Positions 18,176 to 27,756 of a DNA stretch of 53,271 bases are shown in pieces. The position numbers and the translations under genes were made by a program. The notes beneath the pieces are model-generated. The model worked only from the letters and a program-made list of their open reading frames with translations, made no database searches and was not told the origin of the DNA. The first letter of the stretch is position 1; each line of letters opens with the position of its first letter. The stretch spans positions 1-53,271 of the forward strand of contig JAQUQM010000003.1 in assembly GCA_028716085.1 (NCBI GenBank). Reading direction: 5' to 3'. This DNA is from Dehalococcoidia bacterium (lineage in GTDB: Bacteria > Chloroflexota > Dehalococcoidia > GIF9 > UBA5629).

Positions 18176-20161
18176 ATGGCTCAGAATATAGAACTGAATA
18201 GAGACCTCGGTTTCCTGCGTATCGGCGCGGCGGTTCCCGAACTAAAGGTGGCGGACGTTGATTTCAACGTAAAGAACATTGTAAAAATGGTGGAAAAGGC
18301 CGGGGCTGCCGGCGTTCAGGCGCTATGCTTTCCTGAGATGGCAATTACAGGCTATACAATAGGTGACCTGGTTCTCCAGCAGGCACTCCTTGCACGGGCG
18401 GAAAAAGGTTTGCAGGACATACTGCATGCCGGCACCGCACATAATATGGTGGTTATAGTGGGTCTGCCCCTGTGCATCCACCAGAAAGTATTTAATTGCG
18501 CGGTCATTATGTGCGCGGGCAATATCCTGGGGGTGATACCCAAGACCTACGTGCCCACCTATAAAGAATTTTATGAAGAGCGCTGGTTTGCTTCCGGCGA
18601 TGACGCCTGCTCGGACGTCGTCGAGCTGCTGGGGAAACCCGTACATTTCGGCACCGATATCCTCTTCTCACTGAAAGGTATTCCGGATGCGGTGCTGGGT
18701 ATTGAGCTTTGCGAGGACCTTTGGGTACCGCTGTCGCCGCATGAGTATCAGGCTCTGGCAGGGGCTACCATTCTTTTCAATCTTTCTGCAAGTAACGAAA
18801 TCCTGGCTAAAGCCGATTGGCGCAGGATAATGGTCACCTCGGAATCCGGCCGCAGTGCCGCCGCCTACTGCTATGTATCGGCAGGCACAGGCGAGTCCTC
18901 CAACGATCTGGTTTTCGGAGGGCATACCCTTATTGCGGAAAACGGCAATATCCTGCAGGAATCACGCAGCATAGCGTCCGACTCGCAGCTTTTGATGGCG
19001 GATATAGACGTGGACAGGCTGATACACGACCGCAGCCTGATCACCAGCTTCCGTCAGTCGGCCAGGAACCTGAAAACCTACAAGGTCATCGAAACCCGTG
19101 TCGATGATATCGCGGTGAACAAGCTGCATCGCAGTATTGATGCTCATCCCTTCGTGCCCGGCGACCTGGAAAGGAGAGCGGAAAGGTGCCGTGATATCTT
19201 CTCCATGCAGGTGGCTGCGCTGGCCAAAAAGCTCACCGGTTCGGGGATCAAGCAAGTGGTGCTGGGAGTTTCCGGAGGCCTCGATTCCACGCTGGCCCTG
19301 CTGGTAGCGGTCAAGACCATGGATTTCCTCGGCCTGCCGCGCACCAATATTAATGCCTATACACTTCCCGGTTTCGGCACCACGGCAAGGACAAAAGATA
19401 ATGCCACTAAACTCAGCACCTCCCTCGGCGTCAGCTTTGAAACCATCAATATTACCAGGACCTGCAGGGCGCACATGGCTGACCTGGGGCACAAAGGGGA
19501 GGAGGATATAGTTTTTGAAAATCTGCAGGCGCGCTACCGCACTGAACTGCTCTTTAATAAAGCCAATGAATTGAATGCCATCCTCGTCGGAACGGGAGAC
19601 CTGACCGAGGTTGCCCTCGGCTGGTGCACTTTCTCAGGAGATCACATATCTCATTATCACGTAAACGTTTCCGTTCCCAAGACTCTTGTCCGTTACCTGA
19701 TCCGCTGGGTTGCCGATGAAGAGCTTGCCGGCACTAAGGCGCAGAAGGTGTTGTACGACATCCTGGACACTCCCATATCCCCCGAACTGAAGCGCCCGGC
19801 AAACGGAAAAATCACGCAGGTCAGCGAGGATGTCATCGGGCCGGTGGAGCTTGCCGACTTCTATTTATATCCTCTCGTCCGCCTCGGCATGCGCCCGGGA
19901 AAGATGCTTTTTCTCGCCAATGAAGCCAGGAAACAAAAACTTTTCGAGGGCCGTTACACATTCGACGAGCTGCATAAATGGCTGAAAAGCTTCCTGGAAC
20001 GGTTCTTTGCCAACCAGTTCAAGCGGACCTGCATGCCGGAAGGGCCCAAGATCGGTTCGGTCAGCCTCTCTCCCAGGGGTGACTGGAGGATGCCTTCCGA
20101 TGCCGAGCCCGCGCTCTGGCTGGAAGACCTCGAGTTGATGTACCGTAAGCTCAAAGGATAG
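18176..20161 (+). CDS. nadE: glutamine-dependent NAD+ synthetase
   Basis: 661 residues. The N-terminal carbon-nitrogen hydrolase (glutaminase) domain spans about 10-290, with the catalytic Glu/Lys/Cys region seen as CFPEMAITGYT, KTYVPTYKEFYEER and GIELCEDLW. The C-terminal synthetase domain has the PP-loop GVSGGLDSTLALL and GTGDLTEVALGW. It amidates nicotinic acid adenine dinucleotide to NAD+, with glutamine as the nitrogen donor. AAGGAG lies eight bases before ATG 18176. It is a single-gene unit facing rubrerythrin. Confidence 0.96.
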   Translation: MAQNIELNRDLGFLRIGAAVPELKVADVDFNVKNIVKMVEKAGAAGVQALCFPEMAITGYTIGDLVLQQALLARAEKGLQDILHAGTAHNMVVIVGLPLCIHQKVFNCAVIMCAGNILGVIPKTYVPTYKEFYEERWFASGDDACSDVVELLGKPVHFGTDILFSLKGIPDAVLGIELCEDLWVPLSPHEYQALAGATILFNLSASNEILAKADWRRIMVTSESGRSAAAYCYVSAGTGESSNDLVFGGHTLIAENGNILQESRSIASDSQLLMADIDVDRLIHDRSLITSFRQSARNLKTYKVIETRVDDIAVNKLHRSIDAHPFVPGDLERRAERCRDIFSMQVAALAKKLTGSGIKQVVLGVSGGLDSTLALLVAVKTMDFLGLPRTNINAYTLPGFGTTARTKDNATKLSTSLGVSFETINITRTCRAHMADLGHKGEEDIVFENLQARYRTELLFNKANELNAILVGTGDLTEVALGWCTFSGDHISHYHVNVSVPKTLVRYLIRWVADEELAGTKAQKVLYDILDTPISPELKRPANGKITQVSEDVIGPVELADFYLYPLVRLGMRPGKMLFLANEARKQKLFEGRYTFDELHKWLKSFLERFFANQFKRTCMPEGPKIGSVSLSPRGDWRMPSDAEPALWLEDLELMYRKLKG

Positions 20162-20221
20162 TCCGGGTACTAAATTTCGAAAATTCCCGGCTCATAATTG
20201 GTACTTATGTCCCCTGCCGTA

Positions 20222-20830
20222 TCAGTCTACTTTCCTGAACATATCTTTAGGCGCGTTGCAGATGGGACAATTATCCGGCGCCGAGCCGATTGAAACGTAG
20301 CCGCACACCTGGCACACATAATATTCCACCCCCTCGGGGTCAAGTATCCGGTCAAGGGCTTTCTCATACAGCTTGGAATGCTCCCGCTCCACATCCCGAT
20401 GATAGCTGAAGATGGTGGCCACTGCCGCGTTTCCTTCTTCATTGGCATCCTTTATGAAATCGAGATAGGCGTCCCGCGCGAAATTTTCACTTTCGAAGGC
20501 TGCCTTCAAATTCTCCTGTGTATCGGCCACCGCACCTAAGAACCTCAGGTGATGGAAGGCATGAACACCTTCGGATTCGGCAACGGCGCGGAACAGCCCG
20601 GCCAGCTGGGGATAACCGTCCTGATCGGCCTTGATGGCGAAGGCGAGGTCCCTGGCCTGCGCCTTGGATTCAGCCGCAAAACCTTCCTTCAGGTGTTTCA
20701 AGGTGTTATTGCCCTTAACCTTCGGGGCTTCGTACTCTACAATCTTGTCAGCGCCCGCCCCGCATATGGCGCATTTTTCCGGTTTCTCCTCAGTGACTTC
20801 AAGATGTCGGCAGTTGGTACACATCCACAT
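20222..20830 (-). CDS. rbr: rubrerythrin with rubredoxin-like knuckles at both ends
   Basis: 202 residues. A ferritin-like diiron domain (about 45-165) has the glutamate/histidine motifs SEGVHAFHH and EREHSKLYEKAL. The C-terminus has a rubredoxin centre (CQVCGYV and CPICNAP). The first 30 residues add another pair (CTNCRH and CAICGAG). The family reduces hydrogen peroxide in anaerobes using electrons passed through the rubredoxin iron. The double-ended layout is less common than a single C-terminal rubredoxin. GGAGGTG nine bases upstream supports the start. Confidence 0.93.
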   Translation of the reverse strand: MWMCTNCRHLEVTEEKPEKCAICGAGADKIVEYEAPKVKGNNTLKHLKEGFAAESKAQARDLAFAIKADQDGYPQLAGLFRAVAESEGVHAFHHLRFLGAVADTQENLKAAFESENFARDAYLDFIKDANEEGNAAVATIFSYHRDVEREHSKLYEKALDRILDPEGVEYYVCQVCGYVSIGSAPDNCPICNAPKDMFRKVD

Positions 20831-21005
20831 GGCTATTTTTCACCTCCGTAATCAAGGGAACACCCATTAATAACTTGGTTCCGGGATTTACCCTTGCCTC
20901 TTTACACAGTATGAAAAGACTATCAAAAAGGCAAGGTAAAGGCAATGCTAGTGTAACCAGCGCAATTGTTTTGAGTGCCTACTCAATTAGAGTGAGTAGA
21001 TGCAG

Positions 21006-23057
21006 TTACTCCAGGCTATAGATAAAAATGCCGCCGGCAGTGAGCTTGCTGCGGAAGGAGAGGATCATATACACAAGGTTCCAGGCATCGATATTGGTAT
21101 ACAGTGCCACTGTGGCCGAATCATCTCCGGGCTGGATTATTGTACTGGAAATATTAAACGTGTCGATATCGATACCCTGAATCAGTGTTCCCTCGATGCG
21201 TGATTGTGAGTTCCAGACATCATTGGAAGGATTATCCGCATCCCCGGCAAGGGTGGTGCTGTTGACTGTTATTGAATCACCGGTATAGTCAGTGTAGGGA
21301 TAGGAGGGGTTTACACCGCCGTCCCCTTCACCCGCAAAGCAAGTCACTTTGGCTGCGTCAGGTTCACTGGTCAGGTCGGGTGTCAGGAAACCCGATATTT
21401 CAAAATTCAAGGTAGTATATTGGGCATAGCGATACGTATCATAGACATAGATCTGGTGCCCCTTTGTGGAGGGACTGGTGAAAATGACAACAACCGACCA
21501 GGCGGCGTGAGCCCATTCGTCTTCATCAGTGGTTCTCTCCCACTCCTTATAGCTGGTGCTGTCCGTCCGGTTCCCATTGCGGGGGCTGCCGAGCGGATAC
21601 CTGGTATATCGCGGTGATGGAGCAGATGTTTCCGAGTCATAGGCAAAGGGAGCATCCTGAATCATTCCCCACAAGCTATATCTTCCACTGCTGGATGTGC
21701 TCAAGTCCCAGTGTCCTACGGTATATGTACCGTTGCCGACAAAGCCGCCGCCGTGACTGCTGAAATAATCCTTTACGGAACTGGTGATATTGGCAAAGCA
21801 GGAATACGACCAGCCGTGCGAGCTGCCATTGGGTAAAACTTGAGTGTTAGAGGCTGTAACCGTTAAAGGACAATTGACTCCGTTGTACAGCACATTAAAA
21901 TTCACCTTGTTGACTGCATACGTTGCCGGCCAGGTCGCGCGCGTGCTGGCGGAGTAATTCTGGGCATTCCAGGGCTTGCATTTCCAGCCTGTCCAGTAAA
22001 GGTAGATCATCTGCACCTGGGCGTTTGCCGGTATCGTGCTGATGGTACGGGAGGATTCCTTGTATAACCTGTCCCTGTTCCGCTGTAAACTGTTATTAGT
22101 ATCCCGCATCAATGTATTGCCGGTAGCAATGTAATCCCCTTCAATGACCGAGCCGAATTTCTGGAATTCCTTTTTCGAGCTGTAAGCAGTCACTGTAGTG
22201 GACTGCCCGGACGGGCTGGTTGCCGTGGATTTAAGCTCGAACACCTTCAAATCTGTGTTCCAGGCAAGATAGTTGTTGCCGGTATCGTTGGTCTTCATCC
22301 AGCAGAAAATACCCTGGGGGATTTGATTGGGGGTGAACTCAAACGTAACTATGTACCTGGTGCCGTCCAGGGGAAGCTGGTCATAGTAAATGGGAGACGC
22401 ATAATCCCAGCTTACCACAGTACCCCCGCGGTATGAATACGTGATGGGGTCGCAGTGGTAAACCTGGCCGCCGGCCTGGCCGAGGTTGCTGGAATCGGCA
22501 ACCAGTTGAGTCCCCGCAGGCAGCCAGCAGGCTATCCTGCTGACCCTGACTCTCGAAATACTGCTGTCGAAATAGAACGCAATTTCATATTTACCCCGCC
22601 CGCTGACGGAGCCGGTCCCTACATAGTTACCCGCGACTACAATATACGTTGCCGGATCCCTCTGCTGGGTTCCATTCGGCGTTTCCAGGCCGTCCAGCAC
22701 CCACTTGGGGCCGATCTCATAAACAACGCTGTTATCATTCACAGGATCGCCGGGGCTGAGTGAATAGCTTTCGGATGCCGGATTGTGCCCGTAGACGCTC
22801 TCGCCCCAGTTTATTGCATCCAGCCAGGAAGGCAGCTTGCCGTCGGTCTTGATGCGCCACTGCGCAGCGTCAATGCCCGCGTTTGCAGAATAGTATTCCC
22901 CGGTCTTGCGCTCAACAATCTGTCCTGCCTTTGCAGCCGTGCCCATATAGCTCAAGGTGACGGGCAACAACAGTCCTGCTACCATCACCAATGTCAGTAC
23001 CACACCGAGCACCGCTATCCCCGCTTCACCTTGCCACTTATTTACGGTCGACTTCAT
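21006..23057 (-). CDS. PilX-like pilus-associated protein with a large exported domain
   Basis: 683 residues. The N-terminus (GEAGIAVLGVVLTLVMVAGLLLPV, then YYSANAGIDAAQWRI) has the hydrophobic helix and Tyr/Ala-rich segment of PilX-type minor pilins, but it lacks a clean G-x4-E prepilin site. The long remainder is Ser/Thr/Asn-rich. It carries IYLYWTGW and TCFAGEGDGG segments, followed by NPSNDVWNSQSRIEG, a pattern I associate with DUF3344-like bacterial surface proteins. It is the last gene of a three-gene prepilin operon. A tip adhesin or surface-display role is plausible but unproven. Confidence 0.65.
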   Translation of the reverse strand: MKSTVNKWQGEAGIAVLGVVLTLVMVAGLLLPVTLSYMGTAAKAGQIVERKTGEYYSANAGIDAAQWRIKTDGKLPSWLDAINWGESVYGHNPASESYSLSPGDPVNDNSVVYEIGPKWVLDGLETPNGTQQRDPATYIVVAGNYVGTGSVSGRGKYEIAFYFDSSISRVRVSRIACWLPAGTQLVADSSNLGQAGGQVYHCDPITYSYRGGTVVSWDYASPIYYDQLPLDGTRYIVTFEFTPNQIPQGIFCWMKTNDTGNNYLAWNTDLKVFELKSTATSPSGQSTTVTAYSSKKEFQKFGSVIEGDYIATGNTLMRDTNNSLQRNRDRLYKESSRTISTIPANAQVQMIYLYWTGWKCKPWNAQNYSASTRATWPATYAVNKVNFNVLYNGVNCPLTVTASNTQVLPNGSSHGWSYSCFANITSSVKDYFSSHGGGFVGNGTYTVGHWDLSTSSSGRYSLWGMIQDAPFAYDSETSAPSPRYTRYPLGSPRNGNRTDSTSYKEWERTTDEDEWAHAAWSVVVIFTSPSTKGHQIYVYDTYRYAQYTTLNFEISGFLTPDLTSEPDAAKVTCFAGEGDGGVNPSYPYTDYTGDSITVNSTTLAGDADNPSNDVWNSQSRIEGTLIQGIDIDTFNISSTIIQPGDDSATVALYTNIDAWNLVYMILSFRSKLTAGGIFIYSLE

Positions 23058-23083
23058 AATTGCTGTTCTTCCAACGATAGCTG

Positions 23084-23653
23084 TTAATAAAAGATCCTGG
23101 GCGTGATTTTATACGTCCTGGTTTCACTGGAGCTTCCCAACTGGGAGGTGATTGTCACCGTGAGTATTTTCCTGGGATTCTCCGGATCAGGCTGATTATA
23201 CTGGGCGGTGATTGAAGCTATGTTTTCGGCAACCTGCATCTGATTGCTGCTGATCACGCTACCTGTAACTTCATCTGCGATTACTACCTGCTTCTGAAGA
23301 ATGCGGTTGTCATCAACAGCATATGTAATGGTTGTTTTGTTGGCCTCCCAGTCCACATATGAAATAACCAGCGGTGTAGAGGTGGACAGGGTAAAGAAGC
23401 CCGGGGTTGGTGTTATCGTTTGTGCGCAGGCGCCGTCCCTGTCGATCCAGTAGCCAGCTTTCTGGACCTGGTGTATAGCCTGCATGCTGTTCTCCGCCTT
23501 CGGAGTCAGTACGTATACCTGGGTGAGCACCTGTGAAGTTGCTACCGCTAACAACGAGCCGAGTGACATGGTCACCAGCAGCTCCACTAGTGTAACCCCG
23601 CTGGAACCTTTATGCGAAAATAGTGTCTTTATGTCAAGCCATCGCAAGCTCAT
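23084..23653 (-). CDS. minor prepilin (PilW/GspJ-like)
   Basis: 189 residues. After a 17-residue leader, SSGVTLVELLVTMSLGSLLAVA gives the prepilin cleavage site and assembly helix. The globular part begins with NSMQAIHQVQKAGYWIDRDG, which resembles PilW. It starts eight bases after the stop of the upstream prepilin gene and is followed 26 bases later by the PilX-like gene, so the three are probably one transcript. It most likely belongs to a minor-pilin tip complex. Confidence 0.82.
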   Translation of the reverse strand: MSLRWLDIKTLFSHKGSSGVTLVELLVTMSLGSLLAVATSQVLTQVYVLTPKAENSMQAIHQVQKAGYWIDRDGACAQTITPTPGFFTLSTSTPLVISYVDWEANKTTITYAVDDNRILQKQVVIADEVTGSVISSNQMQVAENIASITAQYNQPDPENPRKILTVTITSQLGSSSETRTYKITPRIFY

Positions 23654-23661
23654 CTACTAAA

Positions 23662-24075
23662 CTATCTTTTATAAGACTCCATCACCAGGACTTCGGGTGG
23701 TGTACGTTGCTGGCAGGTTACTGCCACAGTGACTTTCTGGACTCCCAGGTCAACCGCGCTGACTGCCCCGGTCTCCGGATTTATCAGCGCCACAGTGATA
23801 TTGATATCGTAGCCGACAGGTATGTTTGAAATCTTAGTGTAGGTATAAGGAGGAGTACTGTCGTAAGAAGAGTTGTTGATTGCTTCCATCTGTGTCTTTA
23901 CAAGGCTTTCAGCAGTGGATCGCCGATCCGCCGTTGCGAGTACCTTGAAATTGGTACCGAGCGCCGAGACCATCGTAACACTTACAACCGAGAAAACCGC
24001 CAGGGCTGCCAGCACCTCTGCCAGGGTCATACCCGCCTCGTTTATTCTATGCGTTAATCCATTCACGAGCTTCAC
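23662..24075 (-). CDS. minor prepilin (PilV/GspI-like)
   Basis: 137 residues from GTG 24075; an in-frame GTG at 24066 is also possible. NEAGMTLAEVLAALAVFSVVSVTMVSAL is a class III signal with Glu at +5. The following ADRRSTAESLVKTQMEAI resembles the helix after the signal in PilV/GspI proteins, and it is similar to the SAESLARSELEYV segment of the prepilin at 181-591. It is the first gene of the second pilus-like operon in this window. Confidence 0.8.
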   Translation of the reverse strand: MKLVNGLTHRINEAGMTLAEVLAALAVFSVVSVTMVSALGTNFKVLATADRRSTAESLVKTQMEAINNSSYDSTPPYTYTKISNIPVGYDINITVALINPETGAVSAVDLGVQKVTVAVTCQQRTPPEVLVMESYKR

Positions 24076-24202
24076 ACACTTCCATTTTCAATTCTATCAG
24101 CGACCGCATATGATCTCAATAGAGATTTAGTACTAGGGACTCTTACAATGTGCTACAATGGACGCCAGCCTCAGAAAATAAACAACATGGAAGCGTGACG
24201 AT

Positions 24203-24868
24203 ATGCCTGAAAAGATTCCGTGGCCTTTCACCAGATTATATGACAGGGGCCCCAACAGGTTTTTCACAAGGTGGTTTCAGCGCATAGCGTCAGATGTCAG
24301 GGAACGGGGGATAACCGGCAACATCCTGGATATCGGCACGGGGCCCGGCCGCCTGCCTATTGAGATAGCCAAACAGGTAAAAGACGCCAGGCTATTTGGA
24401 GTAGACCTTTCGCAGGACATGATAAAGATAGCCAGGGAGAACGCCGGCATGGAAGGGATCGGCGATAGGGTCGAATTCAGGATGGCCAGCGCCTACGCTA
24501 CAGGCTTTGAAAGCGGTTCCATGGACCTTGTTGTCAGCACTGAGACACTTCATCACCTGGCAAAGCCTCTGGCTGCCTTCAACGAGATATACAGGATACT
24601 GAAGCCGGGCGGACAGGCCTGGCTGTTCGACGGCCGCAAGGATGCCAGCAAGGCGGAATACGAGGAAACCGCACGTATGCTGGGCATAGTGGATCTTCCC
24701 CTGCCCTACCGGTTTTTTAAGACTATGTGGCCCCGCGCCCATACGGGCTATAAAACGGAGGTTTACACCACCGGCAAACTTGGGAAGGCTATAGAAACAA
24801 GCCCTTTTAAAAAGGCTAAATACATAAAGCAAGGCGCTTATATTCGAATTGAGCTGAAAAAACACTAA
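24203..24868 (+). CDS. class I SAM-dependent methyltransferase (UbiE-like)
   Basis: 221 residues. GNILDIGTGPGRLPIEIAKQ is motif I, followed by LFGVDLSQDMIKIARENA and then MDLVVSTETLHHLAKPLAAFNEIYRILKPGG. This is the standard Methyltransf_11/UbiE pattern. The substrate is not predictable from the sequence. GGAAG eight bases before ATG 24203 supports the start. It stands alone between a leftward prepilin operon and a leftward MBL gene. Confidence 0.85.
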   Translation: MPEKIPWPFTRLYDRGPNRFFTRWFQRIASDVRERGITGNILDIGTGPGRLPIEIAKQVKDARLFGVDLSQDMIKIARENAGMEGIGDRVEFRMASAYATGFESGSMDLVVSTETLHHLAKPLAAFNEIYRILKPGGQAWLFDGRKDASKAEYEETARMLGIVDLPLPYRFFKTMWPRAHTGYKTEVYTTGKLGKAIETSPFKKAKYIKQGAYIRIELKKH

Positions 24869-25016
24869 CGCCACCTGACAGTAGTAAAGCCATGAAGTGC
24901 AATTTCCGACACCATCCCATTTACTTATAATATAACACGTCTAACACATGTCACATGTAACGACAATACCGCCTCCAATATCTGTCAATCAGTTTATTGC
25001 AGGCTTTTCCCGTCGT

Positions 25017-25952
25017 CTACTGGAAAACATAGGTTGTCCCGACACTATTGAGCAGGAATTGTGACGGCATCTTTATGGCAAATTGATTGATAGCTTTCCA
25101 TCCCGTGCAGTGCATTGGCACAATAAATTCCGGGGCTATTTTCTTCATCTCCTCAATTGTCGGCTCGATTATCGGTTCGAATAGCCGCCCAGTTAGATGA
25201 AAGCCTCCTAGGACGGCATGAACACTTTGTATCTGTGTCACCTTCTGTGCATATTTGACTGTATTGATAATGCCCGCGTGAGAACAGCCGCCTATAACCA
25301 CCAAGCCTTTGTTTCTGATGTTCACAACCACGCCTTGATCATCATGAAAAGGATCGGTAACCCATGCGCCGTCGAGCTTAGCTTCAGCCCACAGAAAGCC
25401 TTTCTCAAAACCGGTTACTCGTTCCACCTCTCCTGTAACCAGGACATGACCTGAAGCTAATGTAGAAGCCTCCTTTATTTTATTGAGGTTGGCTCCCGTC
25501 TCCTTCAGAGACACTTCATTCAGTCTGGGCATTTCCCGCGTTAGCCCGATAGCCGGCACATTGATTCGCCGTTCAAGAAACGCATCCGGATGAAGGACAA
25601 GTGTTACCCCTTTGCCGGCTTTGCAAAGAAATGCTGTCAGGCCACCGAAATGATCGAAATGACCATGGCTCAATACGACTGATTCAATTTTGGCCAGGTC
25701 CACATTTAAAACTTCTGCATTATGCAAGAGGCAGGTTGACGCAATACCTGCGTCCATCAGCACCCAATGCTCCTCCGAGCTGGAATATACTTTAAGCAGG
25801 CATGAAAATCCGTGTTCTGCAAGCGGAGCCCTCCATTCAGAGGGGATAGGTCTCTTGATGATCTCTGAACCCTCCAGGAATAGATCGGAATAATTATCTA
25901 CCAGAATTGTAATCTCAAGTCTGTCAGCTTCTAATAATTGCAGTTTTTTCAT
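25017..25952 (-). CDS. metallo-beta-lactamase-fold hydrolase
   Basis: 311 residues. The metal-binding motif is VLSHGHFDHFGGL, with DAG in the N-terminal strand and GGCSHAGI as the third histidine region. This variant is typical of the archaeal/clostridial group that includes dihydropterin phosphate synthase-like proteins. It binds one or two metals and probably hydrolyses a small ester or phosphodiester. AGGAGG with good spacing supports ATG 25952. It opens a run of small redox and regulatory genes, though operon structure is not evident. Confidence 0.85.
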   Translation of the reverse strand: MKKLQLLEADRLEITILVDNYSDLFLEGSEIIKRPIPSEWRAPLAEHGFSCLLKVYSSSEEHWVLMDAGIASTCLLHNAEVLNVDLAKIESVVLSHGHFDHFGGLTAFLCKAGKGVTLVLHPDAFLERRINVPAIGLTREMPRLNEVSLKETGANLNKIKEASTLASGHVLVTGEVERVTGFEKGFLWAEAKLDGAWVTDPFHDDQGVVVNIRNKGLVVIGGCSHAGIINTVKYAQKVTQIQSVHAVLGGFHLTGRLFEPIIEPTIEEMKKIAPEFIVPMHCTGWKAINQFAIKMPSQFLLNSVGTTYVFQ

Positions 25953-26101
25953 TCCTCAATACCTCCTGATAATATGACGACAACCAGACTGTATCTCAGG
26001 TTACATTATGATTCATTATGTATCTCGTCATTCAGCTTAACATCACGCTGTTGTTTAATCTGACGCGGGCGATTCATGAGAAAAACTGGAAAGATGCCAG
26101 G

Positions 26102-26470
26102 TCAGAAAGTGGTCAAATAAACTGTATTGCCTTCTTTTTGCCCCTTAACCATCTCACAATGTCTCAAGATTGCTATTTGATTCTCCAGTTCTTGAGGGGA
26201 AAGGAGGAACCTGCTGAAAAGTTCTACACTGGTGACTTTACCTCTGGATTTGATGAATTCATAAATCGCCCTTTGCTGTTCAGTCAAACCTTTCGTTGCT
26301 TCAAATCCGGAAGCCTTTCGGAAGCGCTGAGCCGCGCGCGCTGCAAGAGGATCACAAGCATGAACCCGATTGACTATCATAATATAGCAGTCTTCGCAAA
26401 GAATCTGACCTTCATGCATGAAGCCGTCGTTCCTGGAAATTTCCCGTCCGCACTTTTGGCATTTAGCCAT
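26102..26470 (-). CDS. small zinc-ribbon plus winged-helix protein
   Basis: 122 residues. The N-terminus has CQKCGREI and CEDCYIM, a LIM-like zinc site. The C-terminal half (QQRAIYEFIKSRGKVTSVELFSRFLLSPQELENQIAILRHCEMV) reads as a winged helix. It may be a DNA-binding redox or metal sensor. No characterised homologue is recognised. The overlapping plus-strand ORF 26018-26488 is a shadow. Confidence 0.7.
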   Translation of the reverse strand: MAKCQKCGREISRNDGFMHEGQILCEDCYIMIVNRVHACDPLAARAAQRFRKASGFEATKGLTEQQRAIYEFIKSRGKVTSVELFSRFLLSPQELENQIAILRHCEMVKGQKEGNTVYLTTF

Positions 26471-26622
26471 TTTGTTTTGTGCTATTAGAATAATCCCCCT
26501 TTCTATCCAAGCTCATCGGTTAAAATAGATTTTACTTATTCAACGGCTAATGATGTTTTACTTGTTAACGACGTTCCCAGCTAAGGCTATATTATTGAGC
26601 CGTAAATCGAATCACAGTTTGA

Positions 26623-27090
26623 TCAGATGAACGGCTTCATCAGATCGATCATACTTCGTTTAGGCTGCCGGATAAGATCTATTACAGCCCGTATGTGTGT
26701 TTCCTCTGAAATCCCCTCAGGGTAACTATGAGTTCCGAAAACCACATCAATAGCCGGGTATTTCTCGTTTATCATCTTACGATACTCATCCTTGTTCGGG
26801 CAGAAATCTACCAAACAACTGGAAAAGTGGATTGCATCCACATTCAGTTCAGTTAAGGTACGAATACGGTTGGACAGCTTTTCTGCTCCAAATATGCCCG
26901 GACAGCCGGCGCAGTTGATAATCCCCACTAGTTCGACATTACCGCTATAGCGGGCAAATTCACTGTCTGCGGTATTAAGCGCCCTGAGACACCGAGTTGA
27001 TGCACAACCCAGATCCTGAGTGATATTAGAACAAGTGAGAATACCGATTTTAAACGACGATTTTCTCTCCTTTTGAATAATTTTATCCAT
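26623..27090 (-). CDS. CGGC-domain protein
   Basis: 155 residues. The fold is a small cysteine-rich domain: IGILTCSNITQDLGCASTRC, INCAGCPG and SSCLVDFCPN. These match the CGGC domain family in its AGCPG form. It is thought to bind metal or a thiol cofactor, but the function is unknown. It is found near anaerobic redox genes. The 200-base gap to the PadR gene shows no clear element. Confidence 0.72.
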   Translation of the reverse strand: MDKIIQKERKSSFKIGILTCSNITQDLGCASTRCLRALNTADSEFARYSGNVELVGIINCAGCPGIFGAEKLSNRIRTLTELNVDAIHFSSCLVDFCPNKDEYRKMINEKYPAIDVVFGTHSYPEGISEETHIRAVIDLIRQPKRSMIDLMKPFI

Positions 27091-27289
27091 CTCTTCTTAT
27101 TACCTCTGCTATATTATTTAAAGAAATTCCCCGTTCCTGATAGACGGTCAACTTGCATTCGGAATCTCCACTATATATGGCAGCCTCAAATTCTCCGCAA
27201 CTGCAGTTCTAAAAATATCTCCGCCCATTGTTGTTACTTTTTCGCTGTACTAAAAGCCATTTCGATGATAATTATGTGGTACGGGAGCT

Positions 27290-27691
27290 CTAATGCAACT
27301 CTTTATGTTTATTCCTGAACCATCTTATAATCTCAGCCGACCTCTCAATACGTGAAGCCATCACGGATAGCATTTCGTTTCCTTGTTCCGTAAGTCTATA
27401 TACCCGGCGTGCAGGCCCTTTGTCCCCATCTTCGAAATCAGAGCAGGCTAAACTATTATCTTCAAGTAAGCGGAGAACTTTGTATATCGGGGATGGGTCC
27501 ATATTCGCATCAATAACACCGATTTCGGATAGCTTTTTAAGTAGCGAATAACCATGCGAAGGCTCCTCTTTCAACAGCAGCAGAATAAACGGAATGAAGA
27601 GGGGCGGGAATAAGATTCCCCGCGGTATTTTCATTCCGTGAAAGAATCCCGCCGGTAACGAAGCAGGCATATTATTTACACTACTCATCAT
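27290..27691 (-). CDS. PadR-family transcriptional regulator
   Basis: About 133 residues from ATG 27691 (the track uses TTG 27712; ATG 27688 is also possible). Typical PadR winged-helix sequence: LFIPFILLLLKEEPSHGYSLLKKL, MDPSPIYKVLRLLEDNSL and GPARRVYRLTEQG. A short C-terminal helix follows for dimerisation. The gene has a strong, palindrome-overlapped promoter, so autorepression is likely. The target genes are unknown; it is divergent from the MerR-type regulator. Confidence 0.9.
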   Translation of the reverse strand: MMSSVNNMPASLPAGFFHGMKIPRGILFPPLFIPFILLLLKEEPSHGYSLLKKLSEIGVIDANMDPSPIYKVLRLLEDNSLACSDFEDGDKGPARRVYRLTEQGNEMLSVMASRIERSAEIIRWFRNKHKELH

Positions 27692-27756
27692 CTTGATAGG
27701 AATACCCCTCAATTCTACAAAACATACAATAACTAGTGACCAGCATTCACTACTGT

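Noticed and set aside
20163-20190. Terminator between nadE and rubrerythrin
   Set aside because: CCGGG/CCCGG is only a 5-bp stem around an imperfect AT stem, with no T-run.
26018-26488. 156-residue plus-strand ORF
   Set aside because: Antisense to the zinc-ribbon/winged-helix gene, which has recognisable motifs.
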